This document shows, piece after piece, positions 1-6,912 of a DNA stretch of 13,860 nt. Position 1 is the first letter of the stretch; each line of letters starts with the position of its first letter. This DNA comes from Firmicutes bacterium UBA3914 (GTDB lineage Bacteria; Bacillota; Limnochordia; Darwinibacteriales; Darwinibacteriaceae). A program made the translations under genes and the position numbers. The DNA lies in assembly GCA_002391385.1 (NCBI GenBank), contig DGEY01000037.1:2501-16360 (forward strand), read 5' to 3'. The notes under the pieces were generated by a model, which was not told the DNA's origin, did not search any database, and saw only the letters and a list, made by a program, of their open reading frames with translations.

Positions 1-25
1 GCTGAATCCTGGCTCTTTGCCTTCC

Positions 26-970
26 TCAGGCCAGAATCTCCTCGATTTTCTCCAGCAGCTCCTGGCTCAGTTCCACATCCACGGCCTTCACGTTGGCCTC
101 GATCTGCTCGGGCCGGGAAGCGCCCACCAAGGCACTGGCCACATTGGGCTGCCGCAGCACCCAGGCCAGAGCCATCTCCACTAAGGTCATCCCCGCTTCT
201 TCCGCCAGATCCTGCAGGGCATCCACCTTCTGGAGCACTCCCGCCTCCAGGAGGCCCTTGATGAACTCGTTGATCTCGGGGTTGGCCGCCCTGCTCCCTT
301 CGGGGATGCGCCCGCCCCGGTATTTCCCGGTCAAAACCCCCTGGGCCAGTGGCGAGAAGACGATCTGGCCGATGCCATGCTTGGCGCAGACCGGGATAAC
401 TTCCTTTTCGATGTAGCGGTTGAGCATGTTGTACACCGGCTGGTTGACCACGATGCGGTCCAGGAGGTAGCGGTCGGCAATGCGCACCGCCTCTTCGATC
501 TGGGCGGCTGTCCACTCGCTCACTCCGACGTAAAGCACCTTACCCTGGCGCACCAGATCGTCAATGGTGCGCAGCGTCTCCTCCACCGGCGTTTCCGGAT
601 CATAGCGGTGGCAGTAGAAGATGTCCACGTAATCCAGTTCCATCCGTTTGAGGCTGGCATGCAGCTGTTCGAAGACGTGCTTGCGGGAAAGGCCCCGGTC
701 ATTCGGGCCATCCCCCATGGGCCAGAAGGCCTTAGTGGTGATAATGTACGACTCCCGGGGGAAGACCCGCAGCGCCTTGGCCATCACCCGTTCCCCTTCT
801 CCCCGCTCGTAGACGTTGGCGGAGTCGAAGGAGTTCACTCCCAGCTCGTAGGCGCGGCGGATGGTTTTGATGGCCCGCTCTTCCTCCACCGATTTGCCGT
901 AGGTGAGCCAGCTTCCCAAGGAAATCTCACTGACCTTCAGACCAGAACGGCCTAACTTGCGGTACTTCAT
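26..970 (-). CDS. Aldo/keto reductase (Kv-beta/YhdN-like)
   Basis: Predicted cytosolic NADP(H)-dependent oxidoreductase of the aldo/keto reductase superfamily, reducing a carbonyl or oxidising an alcohol; the substrate cannot be told. The 314-residue length is normal for the family. The TIM-barrel protein opens with YRKLGRSGLKVSEISLGSW, and the catalytic tetrad is visible as D49 and Y54 (FDSANVY), K80 (TTKAFW) and H121 (FYCHR). The segment FSPLAQGVLTGKY and the late GASRPEQIEAN motif, which binds the cofactor phosphate in this family, are also present. It resembles the subgroup related to potassium-channel beta subunits, which covers many general aldehyde/ketone reductases. The ATG is preceded by AGAGGAG eight bases upstream. 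The gene lies 17 bases after the stop of the activase-like gene on the same strand, so the two are probably co-transcribed. The family call is secure; a link to the activase substrate is inference. Confidence 0.93.
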   Translation of the reverse strand: MKYRKLGRSGLKVSEISLGSWLTYGKSVEEERAIKTIRRAYELGVNSFDSANVYERGEGERVMAKALRVFPRESYIITTKAFWPMGDGPNDRGLSRKHVFEQLHASLKRMELDYVDIFYCHRYDPETPVEETLRTIDDLVRQGKVLYVGVSEWTAAQIEEAVRIADRYLLDRIVVNQPVYNMLNRYIEKEVIPVCAKHGIGQIVFSPLAQGVLTGKYRGGRIPEGSRAANPEINEFIKGLLEAGVLQKVDALQDLAEEAGMTLVEMALAWVLRQPNVASALVGASRPEQIEANVKAVDVELSQELLEKIEEILA

Positions 971-987
971 GGCAACAGCTCCTCTCT

Positions 988-3900
988 TCAGGATATTTCC
1001 GCAGTTTTTCCCGTAAGGGCACTGGACAGCATCAACTTGATCCGGTTCAGCTGGTTAACTTCGCTGGCACCGGGATCGTAATCTATGGCAACTATGTTAC
1101 TATCTGGATAAGCATTCTTCAAGCCCCTGAGCACTCCCTTCCCCACCACGTGGTTGGGCAGGCAGGCAAAGGGCTGCATGCAGACGATGTTTTTCACTCC
1201 GCTTTCAATGAGGTCGATCATCTCCCCCGTGAGGAACCAGCCTTCCCCCGTCTGGTGTCCCAGGGAGATCAGTTTGGAAGCGGTCCGGGCCAGCTCCTGG
1301 ATGAGCTTGGGCGGAGTGAAGCGCCTGCTTTTGGCCAGCACCTCCTTGGCGGTGCGGCGGTAGAGCTCAATAATGCCGATTATCAAGTTGCTGGCGGCAA
1401 CCTCCAGCTTCTTGCCGGCCAAATAACGGTATCTGAAGCTGATACCGAAAAGCGAATAGAGGAGAAAATCGGTCAGGTCAGGGACCACCGCCTCCGCCCC
1501 CTCCGCTTCCACCAGGCTGACAATGTCGTTGTTGGCGGTGGGATGGTATTTAACCAGGATCTCCCCGACCAGGCCCACCCTGGGTTTGACCTGATCCACC
1601 GTTTCCAGGGAGTCAAACTCCTCCACCAGCTTCACTATGTTCTTCCTAAAGCGCTGCGGCGAGGGGGAACGCAGCGACAGCCTGCAGATTTCATTCCACT
1701 TCTCGTAAAGCAGATCCCCAGAGCCGGGCACCTTCTCGTAGGGTCTCACCCGCAGCAGGCATTTCATCAACAGATCGCCGTAGACCAGAGCCATCATACC
1801 CCTGTGGAGCAGGGGCGGAGTTAACTTAAAGCCGGGGTTCTTCTCAAAGCCCTGGGCGCTTAAGGAAAGGACCGGAATGTGCCCGTAACCGGCATCCTGC
1901 AGGGCCTTGCGGATAAAGCCTATATAGTTAGTGGCCCGGCACCCGCCCCCGGTTTGGCTGATGATCACCGAGGTTTTCTGCAAGTCGTACCGTCCGGAGT
2001 TCAGCTCCTTGAGGAGCTGCCCCACCACGATGATCGCCGGGTAGCAGGCATCATTGTTGACGTACTGCACCCCCACATCCACCGCCTCTTTGTCCAGGGC
2101 GGGACAGACCACCATGTTGTAGCCGGACAGGCGGAACGCTTCCTGCAGGAGGCGGAAGTGGATGGGTGCCATCTGGGGAACGATGATGGTATGCTCCTTT
2201 TTCATGTCCCTGGTGAAGATCCTCCGCACGTAGCGGTAGGGACTGCCCTGGGGCCTGCGGCCCTGCCGCTCCCTTTCCAGAACCGCAGCCTTCAGGGAAC
2301 GCAGCCGGATTCTAGCCGCGCCCAGGTTGCTGATCTCATCGATTTTCAGGCAGGTGTAGATCTTGGAGCGGGCGCTTAAGATCTCCTGCACTTGATCGGT
2401 GGTGATGGCATCCAGGCCGCAGCCGAAGGAGTTGAGCTGGACCAGTTCCAGGTTTTCCTCATGGGCGACGAAGCTCGCCGCCGCGTACAGCCGGGAATGG
2501 TAAGCCCACTGATCCACAACCCTCAGGGGCCGGGCCACCTGGCCCAAATGGGCCACCGCATCTTCGGTGAGCACCGCCCAGCCCAGCTCGTTGATGAGCT
2601 TGGGGATCCCGTGGTTGATTTCCGGATCCAGGTGGTAGGGGCGCCCGGCCAAAACGATGCCCCGCAGACCCCGCTCTTTGAGGTAGGCCAGGGTTTCTTC
2701 GCCCTTGCGCCGCACATCTTTCCGGTAGCGGGCCAGCTCTGCCCAGGCCTTCTCCACCGCCCTCTCCACTTCCGGAAAACCTATGCCCAGGGGAGCGAAC
2801 TCTTCGTGGAGACGCTCGGTGAGCCTGCGCTTGTGGTGGAAGGGCAGGAAGGGATACATGAAGGTGACCTGCCCGGTCTGGATGGGTGTGACGTTCTGCC
2901 TGATCACTTCGGGGTAGGAAACGACGATCGGGCAGTTGTAGTGATTGTCCGCCTGGGGCTGTTCCTTGTGTTCATGGGTCAGGCAGGGGTAGAAGATGAA
3001 ATCCACGCCCTTTTCCACCAGATCCATGATGTGCCCGTGGGCCAGCTTGGCCGGATAGCAGACCGATTCGGAGGGGATGGTTTCCATGCCCTGTTCATAG
3101 ATGGCCTTGGAGGAGCGGGAAGACAGCACCACGGAAAAACCCAGTTCAGTGAAGAAGGTGAACCAAAACGGGTAGTCCTCATACATGTTCAAAACCCGGG
3201 GAAGACCCACCCTGCCCCGCCTGGCCTTGGCGGGATCCAGGGGCTCGTAGGCAAAGAGCCGCTCATAGCAGTAGTCAAAGAGGTTGGGCAGCTCCTCTCC
3301 CCGCTGCTTCTCCCCGGCACCCCGGCTGCAGCGGTTGCCGGAGATGTGGCGCCGGCCCTGGCCGAAATAGTTGATGGTGAGCAGGCAGCTGTTGCCGCAG
3401 CCCCGGCATCGGGTGTGCCGGGTTTCCAGGGACAGCTCCTCCAGCGCCCTGCGGTCCAGCAGCGTAGAACGGTGTCCCGGGGTCCATCTCTCCCTGGCAA
3501 TGAGGGCAGCTCCAAAGGCGCCCATGAGCCCCGCGATATCTGGTCTGACCACTTCTCGCTGGGCCAAGCGCTCAAAGGCCCGCAGCACGGCATCGTTGTA
3601 GAAGGTTCCCCCCTGGACCACCACTTTGCGGCCCAGGTCAGTGGCGCTCCGCAGCTTGATCACCTTGTACAGCGCGTTTTTGACCACGGAATAGGCCAGG
3701 CCCGCGGAAATATCGCCCACAGTCGCCCCTTCCCTTTGGGCCTGCTTGACCCGGGAGTTCATGAAAACCGTGCAGCGGGAGCCCAAATCCACGGGCTCGG
3801 AGGCAAAAAGGGCTTCCTGAGTAAACTCTTCGATGCTCAAATTCAAAGAATGGGCGAAGGTCTCCAAAAAGGAACCGCAGCCCGAAGAGCAGGCTTCATT

Positions 3901-5223
3901 GAGCAGGATCTCATCGATGGCCCCATCTTTGATGCGCAAACACTTCATATCCTGGCCCCCGATATCCAGGATGAAATCAACGCCGGGCAGGAAGAAGTCC
4001 GCGGCCTTGTAGTGGGCCACCGTCTCGATCTCTCCCAGATCTACCTGCAGCGCGGCTTTGATCAACCCTTCGCCATAGCCCGTCACCGCGGAGTTGGCGA
4101 TCCAAGCGCCATCAGGCAGGGCAGCGTACAGCCCCAGCACCGCCTGGCGCACGGATTGCAGGGGCTTGCCTTTGTTACTGCCGTAATAGGTGTAGAGGAT
4201 GGAACCCTCCTCGTCGATGAGCACCGCTTTGGTGGTGGTGGAGCCCACATCCAGCCCCAAGAAGCACCTGCCGGAAAACCCAGCCAGATCGCGCCTGGCC
4301 GCGGCATGCCGGCCGTGCCGGGCTCTGAACTCCGCCAACTCTTCCCCACTGGAAAAAAGGGCTGGCAGCCGCAGTGTCTCCTCCATCTTCACATCCTGGG
4401 CCCCCTTAACCCGGGCCATCAGGGCAGAAAAAGGCACGGGATTGCTCCCCAAGGCAGCGAGGGCGGCTCCCACGGCGATGAACAGCTGGGAGTTCTCCGG
4501 AAAGATGGCCTGACCATCTTTGAGCTGTAAGGTCTCCACGAACCGCTTCCTCAGCTCTGAGAGGAAGTACAGGGGGCCGCCTAGAAAGGCCACGTTGCCC
4601 CTGATGGGCCGGCCGCAGGCCAGGCCGCTCACCGTCTGCACCACCACCGCCTGGAAGATGGAAGCGGCGATATCCTCCGGGGCAGCCCCGTCGTTCAAAA
4701 GGGGCTGGATATCGCTCTTGGCGAACACCCCGCAGCGGGCTGCGATGGGATAGATGATCCGATGCCCCTTGGCCAGTTCGTTGAGGCCCGCGGCGTCGGT
4801 CCGCATGAGCACTGCCATCTGGTCAATAAATGCACCGGTGCCCCCGGCACAGATGCCGTTCATGCGCTGTTCTACCCCGCCGCGCAGAAAAGTGATCTTG
4901 GCATCCTCTCCACCCAGCTCGATCACCACATCCGTCTGGGGGTAAAAGGCTTGGATGGCCTGGGTGCCCGCGATCACTTCCTGCACAAAACTCACGCCTA
5001 GATGCTCCGCCACGGCAATCCCGCCGGAGCCGGTGACGGCCACGGTCACATCATCTTCCTGAAACTGCTCATACGCCTGGGTAATCAGGCTCACAACCAC
5101 CTCTCTGATCTCGGCGTAGTGCCGCTGGTACCTGGAAAAGAGTACCTCGAGGTTTTCATCCAGGACAACCAGTTTGACGGTTGTGGAACCCACATCGATG
5201 CCCATGTGCACTACTCTGCCCAA
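988..5223 (-). CDS. Giant acyl-CoA dehydratase activase-like protein (BadF/BadG/BcrA/BcrD + DUF2229/HgdB-like)
   Basis: Likely an ATP-dependent, iron-sulfur electron-transfer protein of the 2-hydroxyacyl-CoA dehydratase activase family. Numbering is from the TTG at 5223, giving 1411 residues. ATPase module 1 (about 7-260) has GIDVGSTTVK, IELGGEDAK and candidate cluster cysteines C125 (NGICAGGTG) and C164 (AARCGVFAKS). Module 2 (about 320-580) repeats the plan with GLDVGSTTTK, DIGGQDMK, C445 (NEACSSGCGSF) and C484 (SRCTVFMNS). A connector carries C606, C609, C613 and C632. A DUF2229-like part follows from about 675 (ESVCYPAKLAHGH, FGCGLDAITTDQ), then an HgdB-like C-terminus (NNDACYPAIIVVGQ, GGGCRATN). 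Small activases such as HgdC have one ATPase module and dimerise; here two are fused in one chain. The frame opens at a TTG at 5259 with no ribosome binding site; GGAGG lies nine bases before the TTG at 5223, so I prefer that. ATG 5205 is a further alternative. No dehydratase subunit genes are adjacent, so the substrate is unknown. Confidence 0.9.
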   Translation of the reverse strand: MGRVVHMGIDVGSTTVKLVVLDENLEVLFSRYQRHYAEIREVVVSLITQAYEQFQEDDVTVAVTGSGGIAVAEHLGVSFVQEVIAGTQAIQAFYPQTDVVIELGGEDAKITFLRGGVEQRMNGICAGGTGAFIDQMAVLMRTDAAGLNELAKGHRIIYPIAARCGVFAKSDIQPLLNDGAAPEDIAASIFQAVVVQTVSGLACGRPIRGNVAFLGGPLYFLSELRKRFVETLQLKDGQAIFPENSQLFIAVGAALAALGSNPVPFSALMARVKGAQDVKMEETLRLPALFSSGEELAEFRARHGRHAAARRDLAGFSGRCFLGLDVGSTTTKAVLIDEEGSILYTYYGSNKGKPLQSVRQAVLGLYAALPDGAWIANSAVTGYGEGLIKAALQVDLGEIETVAHYKAADFFLPGVDFILDIGGQDMKCLRIKDGAIDEILLNEACSSGCGSFLETFAHSLNLSIEEFTQEALFASEPVDLGSRCTVFMNSRVKQAQREGATVGDISAGLAYSVVKNALYKVIKLRSATDLGRKVVVQGGTFYNDAVLRAFERLAQREVVRPDIAGLMGAFGAALIARERWTPGHRSTLLDRRALEELSLETRHTRCRGCGNSCLLTINYFGQGRRHISGNRCSRGAGEKQRGEELPNLFDYCYERLFAYEPLDPAKARRGRVGLPRVLNMYEDYPFWFTFFTELGFSVVLSSRSSKAIYEQGMETIPSESVCYPAKLAHGHIMDLVEKGVDFIFYPCLTHEHKEQPQADNHYNCPIVVSYPEVIRQNVTPIQTGQVTFMYPFLPFHHKRRLTERLHEEFAPLGIGFPEVERAVEKAWAELARYRKDVRRKGEETLAYLKERGLRGIVLAGRPYHLDPEINHGIPKLINELGWAVLTEDAVAHLGQVARPLRVVDQWAYHSRLYAAASFVAHEENLELVQLNSFGCGLDAITTDQVQEILSARSKIYTCLKIDEISNLGAARIRLRSLKAAVLERERQGRRPQGSPYRYVRRIFTRDMKKEHTIIVPQMAPIHFRLLQEAFRLSGYNMVVCPALDKEAVDVGVQYVNNDACYPAIIVVGQLLKELNSGRYDLQKTSVIISQTGGGCRATNYIGFIRKALQDAGYGHIPVLSLSAQGFEKNPGFKLTPPLLHRGMMALVYGDLLMKCLLRVRPYEKVPGSGDLLYEKWNEICRLSLRSPSPQRFRKNIVKLVEEFDSLETVDQVKPRVGLVGEILVKYHPTANNDIVSLVEAEGAEAVVPDLTDFLLYSLFGISFRYRYLAGKKLEVAASNLIIGIIELYRRTAKEVLAKSRRFTPPKLIQELARTASKLISLGHQTGEGWFLTGEMIDLIESGVKNIVCMQPFACLPNHVVGKGVLRGLKNAYPDSNIVAIDYDPGASEVNQLNRIKLMLSSALTGKTAEIS

Positions 5224-5259
5224 CCACAAGTGCCTCCGTTTCTGCGAAATCCCTAACAA

Positions 5260-5400
5260 GCATAGTATGCTGCGCGGCCTGGAAAACCCTTCCTAAGGGG
5301 TTCACTCAGCACTGGGAGTGTCGGATTCCAGCGCTCCAGCTCCCCGCCTTTATTGATTGAATTATCTCTCCATCTGTATTCTCCTTTAATTTTTCGGTTT
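5260..5400 (-). other. Structured 5' leader of the activase unit, with a three-codon ORF
   Basis: This stretch lies between the regulator's terminator and the activase gene and holds no long gene. On the minus strand AAAGGAG (5381-5387) sits seven bases before an ATG at 5373 that stops after three codons (Met-Glu-Arg, stop at 5362). Further down are competing pairings: GGGAG at 5314-5318 can pair with CTCCC at 5340-5344, or part of it can join the 5303-5307/5316-5320 stem. TTCCAG at 5326-5331 can pair with CTGGAA at 5279-5284. A short hairpin (5287-5291 with 5295-5299) is followed on the minus strand by TTTT. No clear promoter was found; the best, TTAAAG-N17-GATAAT, would start transcription after the tiny ORF. 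It does not match a riboswitch class I recognise. A regulatory role is inference. Confidence 0.3.
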
Positions 5401-5420
5401 AGGAACAGAACTCCCTTACG

Positions 5421-5450
5421 GAAAAGAGCCGATCCCGGAAGATCGGCTCC
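5421..5450 (-). terminator. Intrinsic terminator after the MerR/TipAS gene
   Basis: A perfect nine-base-pair stem (GAGCCGATC at 5426-5434 with GATCGGCTC at 5441-5449) closes a six-base loop. Read on the minus strand it is followed by TTTTCC. It begins about 20 bases past the regulator's stop codon at 5470, the usual position for a Rho-independent terminator. It should separate the ferritin-like/regulator unit from the activase unit downstream. Confidence 0.85.
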
Positions 5451-5469
5451 TTAGAGTTCCAACTCGTTT

Positions 5470-6231
5470 TTACTGCCGCGCATAGGCCGCGATGGCGTCC
5501 CGGAGAAACTCCGCTGCCCCTTGCCCTGCTTGGTCGTCGTAGTAAGCGGCGAAGCGCTCGTCGGCCACGTACATCTCCGCCAGGCCCGCATGGGCCTCCT
5601 TGGAGTAGGTGGGCCAGAAGAAACCGAGCCACTTGCGGTGCAGCTCCGCAATCCTCCATCCCGCGGGCCCCGTGGGATCCTCCTTGCCCACCGCTGCTGC
5701 CAGGGAGTCAATAATCTCCTTGCTCAGCCGCTCCACCTCCGCGTACTCCTCTTCAGTGAGGTTCATGAGCTTGGCGTTGGAAGCATCCACCGCTTCAGCG
5801 CCCCACCTCTCCCGGGCCTCCTTGCCATACTTCTCCTCGTTTTCCCTGATCAGCTTTTCCTTAAAGCCCCGGAACCTGTCTTTGTCCTCCATGGGTGTTC
5901 CTCCTTCCAGAGCAGCTAGAGTCTGGTCCACGTTTTGGAGCAGCAGATCCAGCTGCCTTCTTTTTTCCAGAAGGCGTTCACGGTGTTGGCGCAGGGCCTC
6001 CTTCTCGTCAAAGTGAGGTGCATCCATCAGTGCCTTGATGGTCTGCAGATCCACCCCCAGCTCCCGGTAAAAGAGGATCTGCTGCAGACGCTTCACCTCT
6101 GCCGGCCCGTACATCCGGTAGCCTGCCTCGCTTACCCAGGCGGGCTTGAGCAGATCGATCTGATCGTAATAGCGGAGGTTGCGGCCGCTGACCCCTGCTA
6201 GATCACCCAACTGCTTCACTGTGTACTCCAT
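5470..6231 (-). CDS. MerR-family transcriptional regulator with TipAS domain
   Basis: Cytosolic DNA-binding regulator that should twist a long-spacer promoter into an active form when its C-terminal domain binds a ligand. From the ATG at 6231 it is 253 residues, normal for TipA/Mta-like proteins. Residues 4-70 form the MerR winged helix-turn-helix, with VSGRNLRYYDQIDLLKP and GYRMYGPAEVKRLQQILFYRELG. An Arg/Glu-rich coiled-coil dimerisation helix follows at about 72-110. Residues about 115-250 match the TipAS antibiotic-recognition domain (ENEEKYGKEARERWG, LHRKWLGFFWPTYSKEAHAGLAEMYVADERF). The frame stays open to 6309, but that extension covers the promoter and operator and lacks family similarity, while GGGAGGTGA lies four bases before the ATG at 6231, so I chose this start. 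Autoregulation is likely from the palindrome in its own promoter. TipAS domains bind thiopeptides or other drugs in known cases; the ligand here is unknown. Confidence 0.92.
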   Translation of the reverse strand: MEYTVKQLGDLAGVSGRNLRYYDQIDLLKPAWVSEAGYRMYGPAEVKRLQQILFYRELGVDLQTIKALMDAPHFDEKEALRQHRERLLEKRRQLDLLLQNVDQTLAALEGGTPMEDKDRFRGFKEKLIRENEEKYGKEARERWGAEAVDASNAKLMNLTEEEYAEVERLSKEIIDSLAAAVGKEDPTGPAGWRIAELHRKWLGFFWPTYSKEAHAGLAEMYVADERFAAYYDDQAGQGAAEFLRDAIAAYARQ

Positions 6232-6250
6232 GAACTCACCTCCCAAGAAA

Positions 6251-6281
6251 AGTATAAACCTTGACGTTACGTCAAGGTCAA
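6251..6281 (-). promoter_or_regulatory. MerR-type promoter and operator of the TipAS regulator
   Basis: On the minus strand TTGACC (6276-6281) and TATACT (6251-6256) are separated by 19 bases, the over-long spacer typical of promoters controlled by MerR proteins. The spacer is almost filled by a perfect inverted repeat, CCTTGACGT and ACGTCAAGG around one central base (6259-6277). The ribosome binding site GGGAGGTGA follows at 6236-6244, so the untranslated leader would be very short. Position just ahead of the regulator gene points to autoregulation. Whether it also controls other genes cannot be seen; no second copy of the palindrome was noticed in the window. Confidence 0.8.
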
Positions 6282-6305
6282 GGGGAAAAACAAAGCGTAC
6301 TGCGA

Positions 6306-6764
6306 TCATTTCTGCCTTTCCCTTTTCTCGGCTTCCATCCTCTCCTGGAAGTGTTTGAGATGATCGTGATCAGCACTCATGATCTCCGAGACGAGCTGTT
6401 GGCTTTGGGGATCAAGTTCGTCAATGCGGTCTTCGTAGGCGTGGATGCCTGTATCTTCCCCTGCGTAGACCTGTTGCAGCAGATGGGAGGGGCCCCTGAG
6501 GGCGTTGATTTTGGCCCAGATGCCCGCCATGGTTCCCGCCAAACCCGTCTCCGTCTCGGGAATCCCACCCAGTTCCCTGATGCGCTGGGTCAAGAGCCTG
6601 GCATGTTCTTCGTGATCCGCGGCAAACTGCTGCAAAAGGGCCCGGACATGCTCATCGCCCTGCAGGGCTTGGGTTTCCTTGTAGATTTTCATGGCCATGA
6701 GCTCACCCTTAAGGAGTTCGTTGAGAGTATCGATATAGCTTTGTTGTTTTGAATGTGTTGTCAT
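6306..6764 (-). CDS. Ferritin-like four-helix protein, DUF2383 type
   Basis: A 152-residue, almost wholly helical, charged protein with no signal peptide or membrane segment. The layout fits ferritin-like proteins of the DUF2383 group: helix 1 with LNELLKGELMAMKIYKE (about 14-30), helix 2 with DHEEHARLL (50-58), the turn RELGGIPETETGLAG (63-77), helix 3 with AGEDTGIHAYED (101-112) and helix 4 with ADHDHLKHF (131-139). Acidic and His residues E21, E52/E53, H54, E103, D132 and H135 could form a metal site, but the classic ExxH pairs of true ferritins are not exactly kept, so iron binding is only possible. The ATG follows a GGGGGAAG-type site. The MerR/TipAS regulator starts 74 bases after its stop on the same strand, and no terminator lies between them. 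No clear promoter was found ahead of it. Role unknown; iron handling or stress protection is inference. Confidence 0.8.
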   Translation of the reverse strand: MTTHSKQQSYIDTLNELLKGELMAMKIYKETQALQGDEHVRALLQQFAADHEEHARLLTQRIRELGGIPETETGLAGTMAGIWAKINALRGPSHLLQQVYAGEDTGIHAYEDRIDELDPQSQQLVSEIMSADHDHLKHFQERMEAEKRERQK

Positions 6765-6852
6765 CTTTCTTCCCCCATCTCTTTTCGGTTAGTGTGTGGT
6801 TAAGAAAGCCCCACCATGCCGAGCCACCTTGGAAGAAGACGGTTGAGAAAGA

Positions 6853-6881
6853 TTGACAGCTCCTCCCCGCTAACGTAAGAT
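6853..6881 (+). promoter_or_regulatory. Sigma-A-type promoter of lipoate ligase
   Basis: TTGACA (6853-6858) and TAAGAT (6876-6881) are spaced by 17 bases, close to the housekeeping consensus. The start of transcription would fall near 6888, and GAGGTGG at 6902-6908 precedes the lipoate ligase ATG at 6913. The rest of the 148-base gap to the divergent ferritin-like gene shows no operator-like repeat and no convincing promoter for that gene. Confidence 0.75.
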
Positions 6882-6912
6882 CTCAGTACAGCTACGGAAG
6901 CGAGGTGGCATC

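Noticed and set aside
2392..4530. Long open frame of over 700 codons on the plus strand, opposite the activase-like gene.
   Set aside because: The minus-strand protein here has dense family motifs; the plus frame is a shadow arising from high GC third positions, is rich in Gly/His/Gln and shows no recognisable domain.
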